NCBI GenBank assembly: GCA_001897155.1
Contig: MKSF01000030.1
Coordinates: 1-63,117, forward strand
Source: Bacteroidetes bacterium 47-18
GTDB taxonomy: Bacteria; Bacteroidota; Bacteroidia; Chitinophagales; Chitinophagaceae
Direction of reading: 5' to 3'
DNA length: 63,117 bases
The notes below the pieces were generated by a model. That model saw only the letters and a list, made by a program, of their open reading frames with translations. It did not search any database and was not told where the DNA came from. Every line of letters begins with the position of its first letter. Position 1 is the stretch's first letter. Positions 52,761-63,044 of this stretch are shown here, piece by piece. The position numbers were made by a program, and so were the translations under genes.

Positions 52761-54323
52761 ATGGCAATTTTATCAAGTATTATAGCGCGTTCGGTTAAGC
52801 TAAGGAAGCTGTTTTCTAAAAAGCAGGCAGAGCCCATTGTATATCAAAGCAATACACTCCGTTTCCTAATAGACAAAGGGCAATACACGCTGTTCGGCAA
52901 GGAGTACGGGTTTGGTAAAATGCTGGAACATTCCACTGATCTGCTCACTACTTTCCGCAACAGCATCCCTTATTATAACTATGACAGCATCTATAAGCGC
53001 TGGTGGCACAAATGCCAGGAAGGCATAGAGAACGTATGCTGGCCCGGAACGGTGAAATACTTCGCGCTGAGCTCCGGTACCTCGGAATCGGCCAGCAAGC
53101 ATATTCCCGTCACAGGCGATATGATCAAATCTATCAAGAAGGTCGGGTTTAAGCAATTCTACACCATGACCAACTTTAAAATACCTACCCAGACCTGGTC
53201 CAAAGGTATTTTAATGCTGGGAGGCACTACCTCGCTTTTTGACCGCGGCGATTATTACGAAGGAGATATGAGCGGCATCAGCGCTAAAAATATGCCCACC
53301 TGGGCCTCCAATCTCTTTTACAAGCCGGGCCAGAAGATATCCAAGGAGCCCAACTGGGAAGATCGCATACAGCTTATTGTGGAGAATGCGCCGAACTGGG
53401 ACATCGGTACCCTGTGCGGGGTGCCCGCCTGGGCGCAGATCGTGCTGGATAAGATCATGAAGCGTTATAACCTTACATCCATTCATGATATCTGGCCTAA
53501 CCTGAGCGTCTATATCCATGGCGGGGTGTCATTCGAGCCTTACCGCGAAAATTTCAAGCAATTCTTTAAAAAGGATGTCACCTTTGTGGAGACCTATATG
53601 GCCTCTGAAGGCTCCTTCGGCTTTATGGCCCGTCCCGGCGGGGGTATCAAGCTGGTATTGAACGCGGGTATATTCTATGAGTTCGTACCGTTCAATGACA
53701 ATAATTTTGATGAGAACGGCGACATTTACCAGTCGGCGCGGAGCTACCTGGTCAATGAGGTACAGGAGGGCGTGAGCTATGCAGTGGTGATCAGCACCTG
53801 TGCCGGGGCCTGGAGATACCTGATAGGGGATGTGGTGGAGTTCACCAATGCGGCGGAACACGAAATTAAGATAGTGGGCCGGACCAAGCAGTTCCTGAGC
53901 CTGTGCGGGGAACATACTTCCATAGACAACCTTAACAAGACCATCAATATACTGAACCGGAAGCTGAAGGCCAATATCAAGGAATTTACCGTAGCGGGCT
54001 ATCCGTATGAGAATCTCTTTGCGCATACCTGGTATATAGGAAGCGATGACCCGATTGATAAGGACCTGGCGCTGAAGATCATAGATGAGACCCTTTGTGA
54101 GCTCAACGATGACTATGCGGTAGAACGCACCTCAGCGCTGAAGGAAGTGTTCCTGGAAGTGCTGCCGACAAAGGTATTCATTGACTACCTGAAGTACACC
54201 GGCAAGTACGGTGCGATGAACAAATTCCCCCGGGTGCTGAAAGGCGCGCGTTACGAGGACTGGAAGCATTTTATCCGGCAGGCGCAGGCAGCGGATAAGA
54301 ATGGCGGCAGCGCCTTAAATTAA
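52761..54323 (+). CDS. GH3-family acyl-adenylate-forming protein
   Basis: 520 residues, GH3 auxin-responsive-promoter family. ATP-binding [18 protein letters not shown] (about residues 102-119), [35 protein letters not shown], and [11 protein letters not shown]. Plant relatives ligate amino acids to acyl hormones; bacterial versions are uncharacterised, so it probably activates a carboxylic acid and couples it to an amine. Neighbouring lipoyl (gcvH) and fatty-acid genes follow, with no evident shared operon. Confidence 0.9.
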   Translation: MAILSSIIARSVKLRKLFSKKQAEPIVYQSNTLRFLIDKGQYTLFGKEYGFGKMLEHSTDLLTTFRNSIPYYNYDSIYKRWWHKCQEGIENVCWPGTVKYFALSSGTSESASKHIPVTGDMIKSIKKVGFKQFYTMTNFKIPTQTWSKGILMLGGTTSLFDRGDYYEGDMSGISAKNMPTWASNLFYKPGQKISKEPNWEDRIQLIVENAPNWDIGTLCGVPAWAQIVLDKIMKRYNLTSIHDIWPNLSVYIHGGVSFEPYRENFKQFFKKDVTFVETYMASEGSFGFMARPGGGIKLVLNAGIFYEFVPFNDNNFDENGDIYQSARSYLVNEVQEGVSYAVVISTCAGAWRYLIGDVVEFTNAAEHEIKIVGRTKQFLSLCGEHTSIDNLNKTINILNRKLKANIKEFTVAGYPYENLFAHTWYIGSDDPIDKDLALKIIDETLCELNDDYAVERTSALKEVFLEVLPTKVFIDYLKYTGKYGAMNKFPRVLKGARYEDWKHFIRQAQAADKNGGSALN

Positions 54324-54342
54324 AATATTGTCTGAAAATACT

Positions 54343-54372
54343 TTTGTTCTTACAAGTAAATTATTAATTTCG
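54343..54372 (+). promoter_or_regulatory. Promoter of gcvH
   Basis: TTTG at 54343-54346, 18-base gap, TAATTTCG at 54365-54372, followed by a 28-base leader to the ATG at 54400. The alternative reading of TACTTTTG at 54339-54346 as a -7 box is possible. Confidence 0.55.
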
Positions 54373-54399
54373 CCTTACTTTTTTAATCCAGATTTAATT

Positions 54400-54777
54400 A
54401 TGAACTTTCCAGAAAATTTAAAATACACGAAAGACCACGAATGGATTTCGTTAGACGGGGATATTGCAACCGTAGGTATTACTGAATTTGCCCAAAGAGA
54501 ACTGGGTGACATCGTATTCGTTGATATTGATACTGTAGGTCAGGAATTGAGCGCCAACGAGGTATTTGGCTCTATAGAAGCGGTAAAAACCGTATCCGAC
54601 CTGTATCTGCCGGTTAACGGTACGGTCCTGGAAGTGAATGAGGATCTTGCTGCTGCCCCGGAAAGCGTGAACAGCGACCCTTACGGTGCCGGCTGGATGG
54701 TAAAGATCAAAGTATCTGACCCTTCAGATATAAACGAATTATTAGACGCGGCAGCATATGCGGAGCTGGTAGGTTAA
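54400..54777 (+). CDS. gcvH: Glycine cleavage system H protein
   Basis: 126 residues. The lipoyl lysine is Lys63 in [15 protein letters not shown], and [14 protein letters not shown] and [13 protein letters not shown] match. The ATG at 54400 is preferred over upstream 54328 because the family starts [15 protein letters not shown]. Shuttles the aminomethyl group in glycine cleavage. The P, T and L proteins are not here. LipA for its modification is encoded at 34490. Confidence 0.96.
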   Translation: MNFPENLKYTKDHEWISLDGDIATVGITEFAQRELGDIVFVDIDTVGQELSANEVFGSIEAVKTVSDLYLPVNGTVLEVNEDLAAAPESVNSDPYGAGWMVKIKVSDPSDINELLDAAAYAELVG

Positions 54778-54793
54778 TCAAATCCACTGCAGC

Positions 54794-55198
54794 GTGATTG
54801 GAGCGATATTCAGATATTTTCAATCTCATACATCAAAGGCAGTCCTGATAGCAAGTATCTGGACTGCCTTTATTTTGCTGGCCTGTTTTATACCGGGCTC
54901 CGCATTACCCGAAGTCAATATTCCGCTGGCGGACAAATGGGTGCATTTTATCATCTTTGCAGGCTTTGCCTACCTGTGGTATTTTACCTTTTCCCGCGTT
55001 ACGGTGGTCAATGGCGTGCTGCTGGTGCTGCTGTCAGCGGGAGTGGGCTATCTGGTGGAATGTATCCAGGGCAGCGGCTGGGTGGTGAACAGGAGTTATG
55101 AGATCAATGATGTGGTGGCAGATACGGTCGGTGGTATGCTGGGCGTGCTCTGCTTTCATATCAGTAACCGTATTTTCAAGCAAAGGAGCATATCATGA
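54794..55198 (+). CDS. VanZ-like membrane protein
   Basis: 134 residues with four membrane segments and the VanZ pattern DKWVHFIIFAGFAYLWYF, YLVECIQG and DVVADTVGGMLGV. Starts with GTG at 54794, 16 bases after gcvH. Family function is not established outside the teicoplanin-resistance variant. Its stop overlaps the ketosynthase start by four bases (ATGA). Confidence 0.85.
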   Translation: MIGAIFRYFQSHTSKAVLIASIWTAFILLACFIPGSALPEVNIPLADKWVHFIIFAGFAYLWYFTFSRVTVVNGVLLVLLSAGVGYLVECIQGSGWVVNRSYEINDVVADTVGGMLGVLCFHISNRIFKQRSIS

Positions 55199-56412
55199 AC
55201 AGAGTAGTTATTACCGGCATAGGGATCTATTCCTCGCTGGGGAAAAATAAAGAAGAAGTTACCCACTCTTTAAAGAACGGCATTTCGGGCATCCGCCTGC
55301 GCCCGGAGCGCAAAGCCCTGGGCTATCAGTCGGGACTGACAGGCTATGTGGACAGGCCGGACCTGAAAAAGCTGCTGGACAGGCGTTCCCGCATCATGAT
55401 GCCGGAACAGGCGGAATATGCCTATGTCAGCACGATGGAGGCTATTCAGCATTCGGGAGTAACACCGGACTATTATAAGGACAATGAGACCGGTATCATA
55501 TTCGGCAATGACAGCTCCGCGCTGCCTACCATTGAAGGTATGGACCTGGTAAGGGCTAAAAAAGATACCATGCTGCTGGGGTCGGGGTCTGTATTCCAGG
55601 TGCTGAACTCTACGGTGACCATGAACCTGGCTACTATCTTCAAGCTCAAAGGCGTCAACTTTACCATAAGCGCGGCATGCGCCAGCGGCTCCCACTCCCT
55701 GGGACTGGGATATATGTTCATCAAGAACGGCCTGCAGGACCGGGTGATCTGCGGCGGTGCGCAGGAAGTGAACGACCTTTCCATGATCAACTTTGATGCG
55801 CTGGGCACTTTCTCTAAAAGGGAAGAGGAGCCGGCAAAAGCTTCCCGTCCCTTTGACAGGGACCGGGACGGGCTCGTTCCGGGTGGCGGGGCCGCCACGA
55901 TCATACTGGAAAGCCTGGAAAGCGCGTTGCAGAGAGGCGCCAATATCTTAGGCGAAGTAGTGGGCTATGGCTTTTCTTCCAACGGGGAGCATATCTCCAA
56001 CCCGAGCGCTGGCGGACAGATCGTATCTATCAACAAGGCCCTGAAAGATGCCGGCCTGCAGCCGGGTGATATTCAATACATCAATGCGCATGCTACTTCC
56101 ACACCTGCCGGCGACGGAGCGGAGGCCGATGCTATCTATGATGTTTTCGGAAGCGATGTGCCCGTAAGCTCCACCAAATCCATGACAGGCCACGAATGCT
56201 GGATGGCCGGGGCCAGTGAGATCGTCTACTCCCTGCTGATGATGCACAACGGCTTTATGGCGCCGAATATCAACTTTGAAAACCCCGATGAGCATTCTGC
56301 CCGTATCAATATCCTGAAAGAAACACGGTATAGCGAGTTTGACTGCTTTCTCTCCAACTCCTTCGGGTTCGGCGGCACCAACTCATCCATTATCATCAGG
56401 AGATATCGTTAG
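55195..56412 (+). CDS. Beta-ketoacyl-ACP synthase (FabB/FabF type)
   Basis: 405 residues. Catalytic Cys in ISAACASGSHSLG (about residue 165), His in YINAHATSTPAGDGAEADA (about 300) and His in SMTGHECWMAGASE (about 335), and the C-terminal NSFGFGGTNSS. The overall pattern is closest to FabB. Elongates acyl-ACP with malonyl-ACP. GHECWMAG replaces the usual GHSLGAAG, a noticeable change near the third catalytic residue. Coupled to the VanZ gene. Confidence 0.93.
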   Translation: MNRVVITGIGIYSSLGKNKEEVTHSLKNGISGIRLRPERKALGYQSGLTGYVDRPDLKKLLDRRSRIMMPEQAEYAYVSTMEAIQHSGVTPDYYKDNETGIIFGNDSSALPTIEGMDLVRAKKDTMLLGSGSVFQVLNSTVTMNLATIFKLKGVNFTISAACASGSHSLGLGYMFIKNGLQDRVICGGAQEVNDLSMINFDALGTFSKREEEPAKASRPFDRDRDGLVPGGGAATIILESLESALQRGANILGEVVGYGFSSNGEHISNPSAGGQIVSINKALKDAGLQPGDIQYINAHATSTPAGDGAEADAIYDVFGSDVPVSSTKSMTGHECWMAGASEIVYSLLMMHNGFMAPNINFENPDEHSARINILKETRYSEFDCFLSNSFGFGGTNSSIIIRRYR

Positions 56413-56512
56413 TATCCGGTAACGGTACAGGCAATATAAATAGCGGAGGCGGGGAACAGCGGCTTCCGCTATTGTATTATTAAAGAGTCTCAAAGCGTGG
56501 AGAGCGCTGTGC

Positions 56513-59500
56513 TCAGACCGCTGTATGCAGTAAGCGCGCCAGTTCCTCGATCACGCTGAAATCCGGCCGGTGTGTGAAGATACCGCTGTCAGATGCTTTA
56601 CGCACACCTCTCAGGAACACGTAGATAACACCGCCGAAATGGTCTTCATAAGAATAATCGTTCAGACGTGTCTTTAAATATTTATGCAAGGCCAGCGTGT
56701 ACAAAAGGTATTGGAGGTGGTAATTATTGACATTCATCGCTGCCATAAGGTTTTCCCTGTTGTAATGCTCCGGTAAATAGCCCAGGTAGTTCGATTTCCA
56801 GTCCAGGATATAATACTTCCCTTCATGCCGGAAGACCATATCTATAAAGCCATTCATCATACCCTCCAGGGCGCCGCTGCCCAGGTCCCTGATATGTATC
56901 TCGTAATGCCGGGACAATGCTGTTTCCAGCTCCGGTAGAGCAGTATCCTGCAGCGGAAAGAAGAATTCCAGCTCATTGATCCGGGAGGTGGCTTCTATCC
57001 CGGACAGGGAGAAGGAAACAGCACCTGTATGGATGATAGCGTGGACAATATGCTCTGCCATTACTACCAGCATCGGGATGAGGTCCGCAGACGGACGCGT
57101 ATAGTAATCATGCACCAGCCGTTCTATTTTACTCTCCCAGGATAAGGGGTGGGTAAAATCTATCTTTTCCAGCACCAGGTGTAAGAAGCTGCCGGTATCC
57201 GCACCGCTTCTCAGCATTTGAAAGATAAAGGTTGCGTAAGCATTCTCATGGTCATAGATACGTTCATATTTCAATCCTTCTCCGTGCCCGGCTATTTTGG
57301 AATAGCTGAGCAGCGACCAGTTATCATCCTTCAGGCTGACGGCAGGAGGATATCTCTGTAGCTGTACCGGCACGGTAGCCGGTATGGCTGGCAGGTCCCT
57401 GTCTGTGCTGGCCGCTACCAGGAGCGTATCTCCGTGGCGGATATGTGGTGAGGGATGCTCCTCCAGCGCTGCGAGGAAGGGCGTCAGCGCTGAGGAGCGG
57501 CTGGTTTCCCGTACATAAATATAGCAGTGATATACCGCACGGGTGACCGCCACGTACAGCATCCTGCGGTTCTCCTGCCTGATCTGGGTTTCCACAAGCT
57601 CCTTCTCCTGTTCCGTGAGGAACCTGGTGGTATTGAGATAATAGCGGCTGTCCGTCCCTCTGTAGGTCTGGGTGGGCAGCATGGGCATATACTGGTCGTT
57701 CATGCCGAGGTAGGGTGCAAATACGATATTGTATTCCAGTCCTTTCGAGCTGTGTATCGTCACGATCTGGACGGCTGCCTCATCGCTTTCCAGCCTCAGG
57801 ATAAATGTATCTTCCTCCGGGTTATTCCCGGCTATGCCGTTTTTCAGCCACAGGATGATCTCTTCGGGGTTCAGTTGCCGGTAATAGGAGAGGTTGTGCA
57901 GCACTTCGATAAGCTGGGTTATAATGGCATAATCGCCGGCCATTTCAGGATGCCGGTACAGCAGGTTTTGCTTTATGCCCAGCACATCGGTGGCATGCAG
58001 CAGGCAGGCGCTGATGCCGGAATGCTTCCATAGCTGCAGCAATTCCTGGAATACCTGGAGCAGCGCCAATTCATCCAGTTGCATCATTTCAGTAAAAGTA
58101 TACTGCATAAGCGGTGAGGCGGCTACCGTTCTTATCCGGTACATTTCCTGATGCAGTATCGCTTCCAGGAGCGTGCAGATATGGCTCACTGCGGGGGCGT
58201 CGAACAGGCGCGATTCGTTCTGTACGATCGCGGGAATATTCCGCTGCCGGAGCGCGGCCCTGATATTCCGGGCCTCTTCCTTTTTACGGACCAGTATGCC
58301 GATGTCGCTGTACCGTACAGGCCGTTGCTCACCGTCCTTTTCAATACAATAATCCTTATTATTTACCAGGTGCAGGATGTCTGTAGCCACGGCGCCCGGT
58401 ATATCGCCTGCCGGCTGAGGGGCCGCTATCATAATGCCGGGTTGCGGCGCATCCCTGTGCAGGAAACGCCCTTGGGTATTGGGTACCGGTGACTGTACGG
58501 GGAAATAGCGTATCTCATCCTGTTCATCGGCAAAGCTGAACGTGTCAAAGCCCGGGAATGGCAAAAAGAAATCGTTCATGCTTTCTATGAAATTTTCGGC
58601 GGACCGGTAATTGGTGTCCATTGTATAATACCTGTCTGCAAAATGACGGGCTTTGAAATACGTGAACACGTCCGCTTTGCGGAATGCGTAGATGGATTGC
58701 TTGGGATCCCCGATAAGGAAGATGGCGGTCTGCTGTGCAAAGGCCGTTCTAAAGATGTCGAACTGCTCCTTATCCGTATCCTGGAACTCATCTACGAATA
58801 CCGCTTTGTATTTACGCTGCAGGGCGAGGATCAGTTGTTGGTTCCTGTTCTCGCATACAGCAATGTAAAGCTGGTGTATCAGGTCGTTATAGGTCAGGTA
58901 ATTGGATCTTTTCTGGAATGCCCTGACCTTGTCGGTGACGTATTGCAGCGCGTAATTGTACAGGACATGCAGCACAAAATTGCAGGTATCGGTATGTAAA
59001 TAGGCCTGGATAGAGGGCTGTAATGCCTCCGGCAGTATAGCGGTCAGTATCTGCACGATCTCCCTGGGCTTACGGGTATGGAGGAAATCCCAGAAGCTGC
59101 CGGTACTTTCCTCGAGCGCTTTGGTGAACTTGGTATGCAGCGGTACCTTGTCCGCTTTGGCCTTTGCGTTCACGGTGGCGGTGTTTTCCTGAAGATAGGC
59201 CGATAACTGTGAACGGATGCTGTTTTTCCTTGCTGTGATATACGATTCCAGCGCGGCAGGATCCTTCAGGAGCTCGTAAAGCTCTTCTACCCGGGTGCCG
59301 GACAGCACATTGATGAATTGTTTCCCCTCAAAAGATTGCCGGATGATATCCAGGGACTGTTCCCGAAATCCCGCGATATCTATAAGACCCAGCGTTGCTA
59401 CGGGAAGTGTCGTTATGTACCTGCGCCAGAAATCATTGTAATAATTCTCTATGATATCCGCCTGGCTGGGGATGAGCTCCGCCCCGAAGACCTGCCGGGA

Positions 59501-59926
59501 TTCCAGCGCAAATTCATTCAGGGTCTGCTGGCAGAAGCTGTGAATGGTCTGGATATTCATCTCGTCCAGCAGCAGGTTGGCATCTTTGGCCAACTGCAGC
59601 ACCGCTTCGTGTCCGTGCATAGTGACGGCATTGTCCGCAATATATTGAATGGAGGGATCGTTTATGGAGAAGCCTTCCAGGTATTGACGGGTATCATTGA
59701 TAAAGGTCCTGATCCTGCCAGCCAGCTCAGCCACGGCGGCATTGGTAAAGGTCACCATCAGCATTTCCGTGACCGGGATCTTCTTTTCGAGCAGCAGCCG
59801 TATCGTCAGCAAGGCTATGGAGTAGGTCTTGCCTGTACCGGCGCTTGCTTCGATCAGGTTTTTGCCGTCCAGCGGCACTTCCAGTACTTTAAAGGCTGTT
59901 ACTTGTTGGGAGCTGCTTGCTGACAT
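56513..59926 (-). CDS. recB: RecB-like helicase-nuclease (UvrD superfamily)
   Basis: 1137 residues, near the usual RecB length. Walker A LIEASAGTGKTYS (about 21-33), VTFTNAAVAEL, Walker B AVFVDEFQDTDKEQFD, GDPKQSIYAFRKADVFTYF, motif V/VI TIHSSKGLEYNIVF and RMLYVAVTRAVYH; C-terminal nuclease GSFLHLVLEKIDF ... GMMNGFIDMVFRHEGKYYILDWKSNYLG. Unwinds and degrades double-stranded DNA ends. The RecC and RecD subunits are not adjacent; it is encoded alone, divergent from queG. Confidence 0.92.
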   Translation of the reverse strand: MSASSSQQVTAFKVLEVPLDGKNLIEASAGTGKTYSIALLTIRLLLEKKIPVTEMLMVTFTNAAVAELAGRIRTFINDTRQYLEGFSINDPSIQYIADNAVTMHGHEAVLQLAKDANLLLDEMNIQTIHSFCQQTLNEFALESRQVFGAELIPSQADIIENYYNDFWRRYITTLPVATLGLIDIAGFREQSLDIIRQSFEGKQFINVLSGTRVEELYELLKDPAALESYITARKNSIRSQLSAYLQENTATVNAKAKADKVPLHTKFTKALEESTGSFWDFLHTRKPREIVQILTAILPEALQPSIQAYLHTDTCNFVLHVLYNYALQYVTDKVRAFQKRSNYLTYNDLIHQLYIAVCENRNQQLILALQRKYKAVFVDEFQDTDKEQFDIFRTAFAQQTAIFLIGDPKQSIYAFRKADVFTYFKARHFADRYYTMDTNYRSAENFIESMNDFFLPFPGFDTFSFADEQDEIRYFPVQSPVPNTQGRFLHRDAPQPGIMIAAPQPAGDIPGAVATDILHLVNNKDYCIEKDGEQRPVRYSDIGILVRKKEEARNIRAALRQRNIPAIVQNESRLFDAPAVSHICTLLEAILHQEMYRIRTVAASPLMQYTFTEMMQLDELALLQVFQELLQLWKHSGISACLLHATDVLGIKQNLLYRHPEMAGDYAIITQLIEVLHNLSYYRQLNPEEIILWLKNGIAGNNPEEDTFILRLESDEAAVQIVTIHSSKGLEYNIVFAPYLGMNDQYMPMLPTQTYRGTDSRYYLNTTRFLTEQEKELVETQIRQENRRMLYVAVTRAVYHCYIYVRETSRSSALTPFLAALEEHPSPHIRHGDTLLVAASTDRDLPAIPATVPVQLQRYPPAVSLKDDNWSLLSYSKIAGHGEGLKYERIYDHENAYATFIFQMLRSGADTGSFLHLVLEKIDFTHPLSWESKIERLVHDYYTRPSADLIPMLVVMAEHIVHAIIHTGAVSFSLSGIEATSRINELEFFFPLQDTALPELETALSRHYEIHIRDLGSGALEGMMNGFIDMVFRHEGKYYILDWKSNYLGYLPEHYNRENLMAAMNVNNYHLQYLLYTLALHKYLKTRLNDYSYEDHFGGVIYVFLRGVRKASDSGIFTHRPDFSVIEELARLLHTAV

Positions 59927-60038
59927 ACCACGGGCATACTTGAGTTTATAAGGCCAAATATATTTTAAAAATTACAGACTCCGGCGGTCGGGCTGTTGAA
60001 AATTATGCCCGTTCCTTATCCTGGCCGGATCGATTTAC

Positions 60039-60071
60039 TTTGGGCGAAGTTAAAGGAACTTGATAATTTTG
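60039..60071 (+). promoter_or_regulatory. Promoter of queG, leaderless transcript likely
   Basis: TTTG (60039-60042), exactly 21 bases, TAATTTTG (60064-60071). The ATG is at 60076, five bases downstream, so transcription should begin on or beside the start codon. Confidence 0.75.
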
Positions 60072-60075
60072 CAGT

Positions 60076-61038
60076 ATGGCTACCTCCAGACTGAACACCA
60101 CCAGAGCAAGAACCGAATGGCTCAAGTCGTTTTCCGCGACTTTGGGCTTCGATTTCTGTGGTATTGCCAGGGCCGCTTTCCTGGATGAGGATGCCTACCG
60201 CCTGGAAGCCTGGCTGAATAAAGGTTTTCATGGCAAAATGGCCTATATGGAGAACCATTTTGATAAACGGCTGGACCCGACGCTGCTGGTTCCCGGGGCG
60301 CAAAGTGTTGTCACGCTCATGCTGAACTACTACCCGGAAGAGCAGCAGGTCACGGACGGTCCCAAAATATCCAAATATGCCTATGGTATGGATTACCACG
60401 AGGTGATACGGCAGAAGCTGAACCGCCTTTTCGAAGAAATGAAAACGGTGATAGGGGATATCTCAGGTCGCGGGTTTGTGGACAGCGCCCCGGTGCTGGA
60501 ACGCTCCTGGGCACGGAAAAGCGGCCTGGGATGGGTAGGGAAGAACGGCAACCTTATCAACAAAAAGGCCGGTTCCTTTTTCTTTATAGCCACCCTCATT
60601 ACGGATGTGGCATTTGATTATGACGACCCTTATGCAAAGGACTACTGCGGTAGCTGCACCCGTTGCCTGGATGCCTGCCCGACGGATGCCATTGTATCGC
60701 CGGCTGTTATAGACGGTAGTAAATGCATCTCTTACCTGACTATAGAGCTCCGGGATGAATTGTTGCCCCAGGAGTTCAGCGGTAAAATGGATAACTGGAT
60801 GTTCGGTTGTGACGCCTGCCAGGATGTATGCCCATGGAACAGGTTTTCGACCCCGCACAGCACCCCTGAATTTTCGCCGGTGCCTGCCATCTTTAACTTC
60901 AGTTCCGCTGACTGGGAAATGATGACGGAGGATATCTTCAGGAACCTCCTCAGGAATTCTCCCGTGAAGCGGACCAAATGGAAAGGCATCCAGAGGAACC
61001 TGAAATTTATCCGCTCCCGGGAATCCGGCTCCCGTTAA
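60076..61038 (+). CDS. queG: Epoxyqueuosine reductase
   Basis: 320 residues. Cobalamin-binding N-terminal domain with RSWARKSGLGWVGKN, two 4Fe-4S cluster motifs CGSCTRCLDACPTDAI (about 193-208) and CDACQDVCPWNRF (about 245-257), and the later basic helical end. Reduces epoxyqueuosine to queuosine in tRNA. No other queuosine genes in the window. Confidence 0.96.
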   Translation: MATSRLNTTRARTEWLKSFSATLGFDFCGIARAAFLDEDAYRLEAWLNKGFHGKMAYMENHFDKRLDPTLLVPGAQSVVTLMLNYYPEEQQVTDGPKISKYAYGMDYHEVIRQKLNRLFEEMKTVIGDISGRGFVDSAPVLERSWARKSGLGWVGKNGNLINKKAGSFFFIATLITDVAFDYDDPYAKDYCGSCTRCLDACPTDAIVSPAVIDGSKCISYLTIELRDELLPQEFSGKMDNWMFGCDACQDVCPWNRFSTPHSTPEFSPVPAIFNFSSADWEMMTEDIFRNLLRNSPVKRTKWKGIQRNLKFIRSRESGSR

Positions 61039-61106
61039 CGGTTCCTTATTTTAAATCTTGCCGGATTTTACGTAAATTCGTGGGCATAAAAAAACTCACG
61101 ATTATT

Positions 61107-61877
61107 ATGTCTTACAACCTGAACAATCCGCACCAGTACAATAACAATGGTCATAATTCCGGAAACTATAATATAGGGGGACAGCCCGGCGGCACATTTG
61201 AAGCCCCGGTGCAGATAAGCTCCCGGGAAGTTGCTGAATATGTAAGCAAAGTGTTTGGCTGGATGTTTGTCGGCCTGTTGCTGACTGCCGTGTCTTCGCT
61301 GGTAGCGGCCCTGGTGCCGCAGGTACAGGAGCTGCTGATGACCTCCAAATTCCTGTTTTTGGGACTGATCCTGGTGAACTTCGGTATCGTTGTATTCATA
61401 TCGGCCCGTTTTACCCGGATGAACTATGCGACCCTGCTGGGGTCCTTCCTGGCGTATTCCGTTATTAACGGGATCGTCTTATCGTTCATTTTCTCTGTAT
61501 ATGACTTCAGGGTCATTACTACGTCGTTTACGGTTACCGCTGTGACCTTCGGTATTATGGCCATAGCAGGGTACACTACGAAAACAGACCTGACCAAATT
61601 CGGCAGGTTGCTGATGATGGCATTGGTAGGTATTATTATCGCGTCCCTGGTAAACCTCTTCCTGGGCAGTGAAACCTTATACTGGATCGTATCGTATGTG
61701 GGAGTGGCGGTATTCGTAGGCCTGATCGCCTATGACACGCAGAAGGTTAAATCCTATGCTATGATCCCTGATGCTGAAATGCGTAAAAAAGCCGGTATTA
61801 TGGGCGCTTTATCCCTGTACCTGGACTTTATCAACCTCTTTATGTTCATCCTCCGCATCTTCGGGAACAGGAGATAG
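61107..61877 (+). CDS. Bax inhibitor-1/YccA family membrane protein
   Basis: About 256 residues. Flexible Asn/Gly-rich N-terminus (SYNLNNPHQYNNNGHNSGNY), then seven membrane segments with VFGWMFVGLLLTAVSSLVAAL, IVLSFIFSVYD, and LYLDFINLFMFILRIFGNRR at the C-terminus. The ATG at 61107 is chosen over 60978, which lies within queG. -7-like TAAATTCG at 61073-61080. The family includes calcium-leak proteins; in bacteria it is linked to FtsH control. Confidence 0.92.
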   Translation: MSYNLNNPHQYNNNGHNSGNYNIGGQPGGTFEAPVQISSREVAEYVSKVFGWMFVGLLLTAVSSLVAALVPQVQELLMTSKFLFLGLILVNFGIVVFISARFTRMNYATLLGSFLAYSVINGIVLSFIFSVYDFRVITTSFTVTAVTFGIMAIAGYTTKTDLTKFGRLLMMALVGIIIASLVNLFLGSETLYWIVSYVGVAVFVGLIAYDTQKVKSYAMIPDAEMRKKAGIMGALSLYLDFINLFMFILRIFGNRR

Positions 61878-61964
61878 GCCGGGGATACTTATTTTTGTTA
61901 TACTAAGGTAGTATTATACGTAAAAAAATCGTATATTGCTACCTTCTTAAGTTTTGAGTGAGCA

Positions 61965-62669
61965 ATGAAATACCTTCCCATCCTGCTATGGTGTATCTTT
62001 TTGTGCTGTATTGCGGGTTCGCTGCGGGGGCAGGGGCAGCAATTACCTGCTGATCCGCCGAATTATAAAGTGCTGAGCGAAAAGAAAGATAAGCATGGCA
62101 ATACCGTAAGAGAAATTGAATTTCATGAAAATGGCTTTAAGGTGATACGTACTACCATCACGCCGCCTTTCCCTTCCCTTAAGGAGCGGAAGCCTGTGAA
62201 TGTAGATACCATGCATAAAGATTCCATCCTGATATATGTAGATAAATCCCAGTATTATGTGGCTGTGATTTACCGCCGTCAGCGGATCCGGCAGTACCGT
62301 GCGGTTTTCGGTCCGGACCGTACCAAGGATAAAATGATGATGGGCGATCGCTGTACGCCGGAAGGCTGGTTCAAGATCGTCTCCAAGAAAGACCATGCTG
62401 CCTGGCAGAAATTCATCCTGATAGACTATCCCAACCAGGAATCCTATAAGAAATTCGAGGAACGCAAATCCAGGAAACAGATCCCTTCCAATGCTGCTAT
62501 CGGGCATTCGGTGGGAATACATGGTGTTTTCCGGGGCGGTGAGAATATGCTGGATATGGGAATCGGCTGGACAGATGGCTGTGTGGCCTTAAAGCCGGAG
62601 GACATCATTGACTTATACCGTTTTTGTTTTCCCGGAGGTCGTGTCTTTATCAGGGCAGTAGATAAGTAG
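61965..62669 (+). CDS. L,D-transpeptidase (YkuD)
   Basis: 234 residues. Signal peptide (MKYLPILLWCIFLCCIAGSLRG), then YkuD domain: ILIYVDKSQYYVAVIYRRQRIRQY, GDRCTPEGWFKIVSK, HSVGIHGVFRGG (catalytic His) and GWTDGCVALKPEDI (catalytic Cys of TDGC). Cross-links or modifies peptidoglycan in the periplasm. S-x-G-C is replaced by T-D-G-C. Single gene, last before the rRNA-type promoters. Confidence 0.93.
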   Translation: MKYLPILLWCIFLCCIAGSLRGQGQQLPADPPNYKVLSEKKDKHGNTVREIEFHENGFKVIRTTITPPFPSLKERKPVNVDTMHKDSILIYVDKSQYYVAVIYRRQRIRQYRAVFGPDRTKDKMMMGDRCTPEGWFKIVSKKDHAAWQKFILIDYPNQESYKKFEERKSRKQIPSNAAIGHSVGIHGVFRGGENMLDMGIGWTDGCVALKPEDIIDLYRFCFPGGRVFIRAVDK

Positions 62670-62861
62670 ATAACTAAAATTGTTGCTAAGAGGTGAGTGT
62701 TCTTGAGGAATGGGGGCATTGCACCAGAGCAGTAGGCATTAACTATAGGCCATCTGGGACTTTTAGAACAGCTTTTTTTTATTTAACTTATTGGTTATCA
62801 TATATTTGCTTTTATATTTTCATTTAGGTATAATTTATTTTTAAAAAACCTTAGGCTAAAG

Positions 62862-62894
62862 TTTGTTTTTTTGAAGAAAAAGTTTTTACCTTTG
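62862..62894 (+). promoter_or_regulatory. Tandem strong promoter P1
   Basis: TTTG (62862-62865), 21 bases, TACCTTTG (62887-62894), followed by GCGCTCC. AT-rich upstream stretch with AAAAAACCTTAGG. Arrangement repeated 150 bases downstream as P2. Confidence 0.7.
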
Positions 62895-63011
62895 CGCTCC
62901 TTCTGGTTGTGAGGGGTAGGAGTTCTTAAGAGTTGCAGTGCGGTATTAGGTGTGGGGTTTGGTGTATTTTTTGTGGTTTTTGCAACTATTTTCAAAAAAC
63001 CTTTAAAAATA

Positions 63012-63044
63012 TTTGGATTATAGTGATAAAGGTTGTTACCTTTG
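63012..63044 (+). promoter_or_regulatory. Tandem strong promoter P2
   Basis: TTTG (63012-63015), 21 bases, TACCTTTG (63037-63044), followed by GCACTCC, and AAAAAACCTTTAAA upstream. The same architecture as P1. Tandem promoters with a long untranslated leader after them resemble those in front of rRNA operons; the transcribed gene lies beyond the edge. No gene is supported from 62670 to 63117. Confidence 0.7.
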
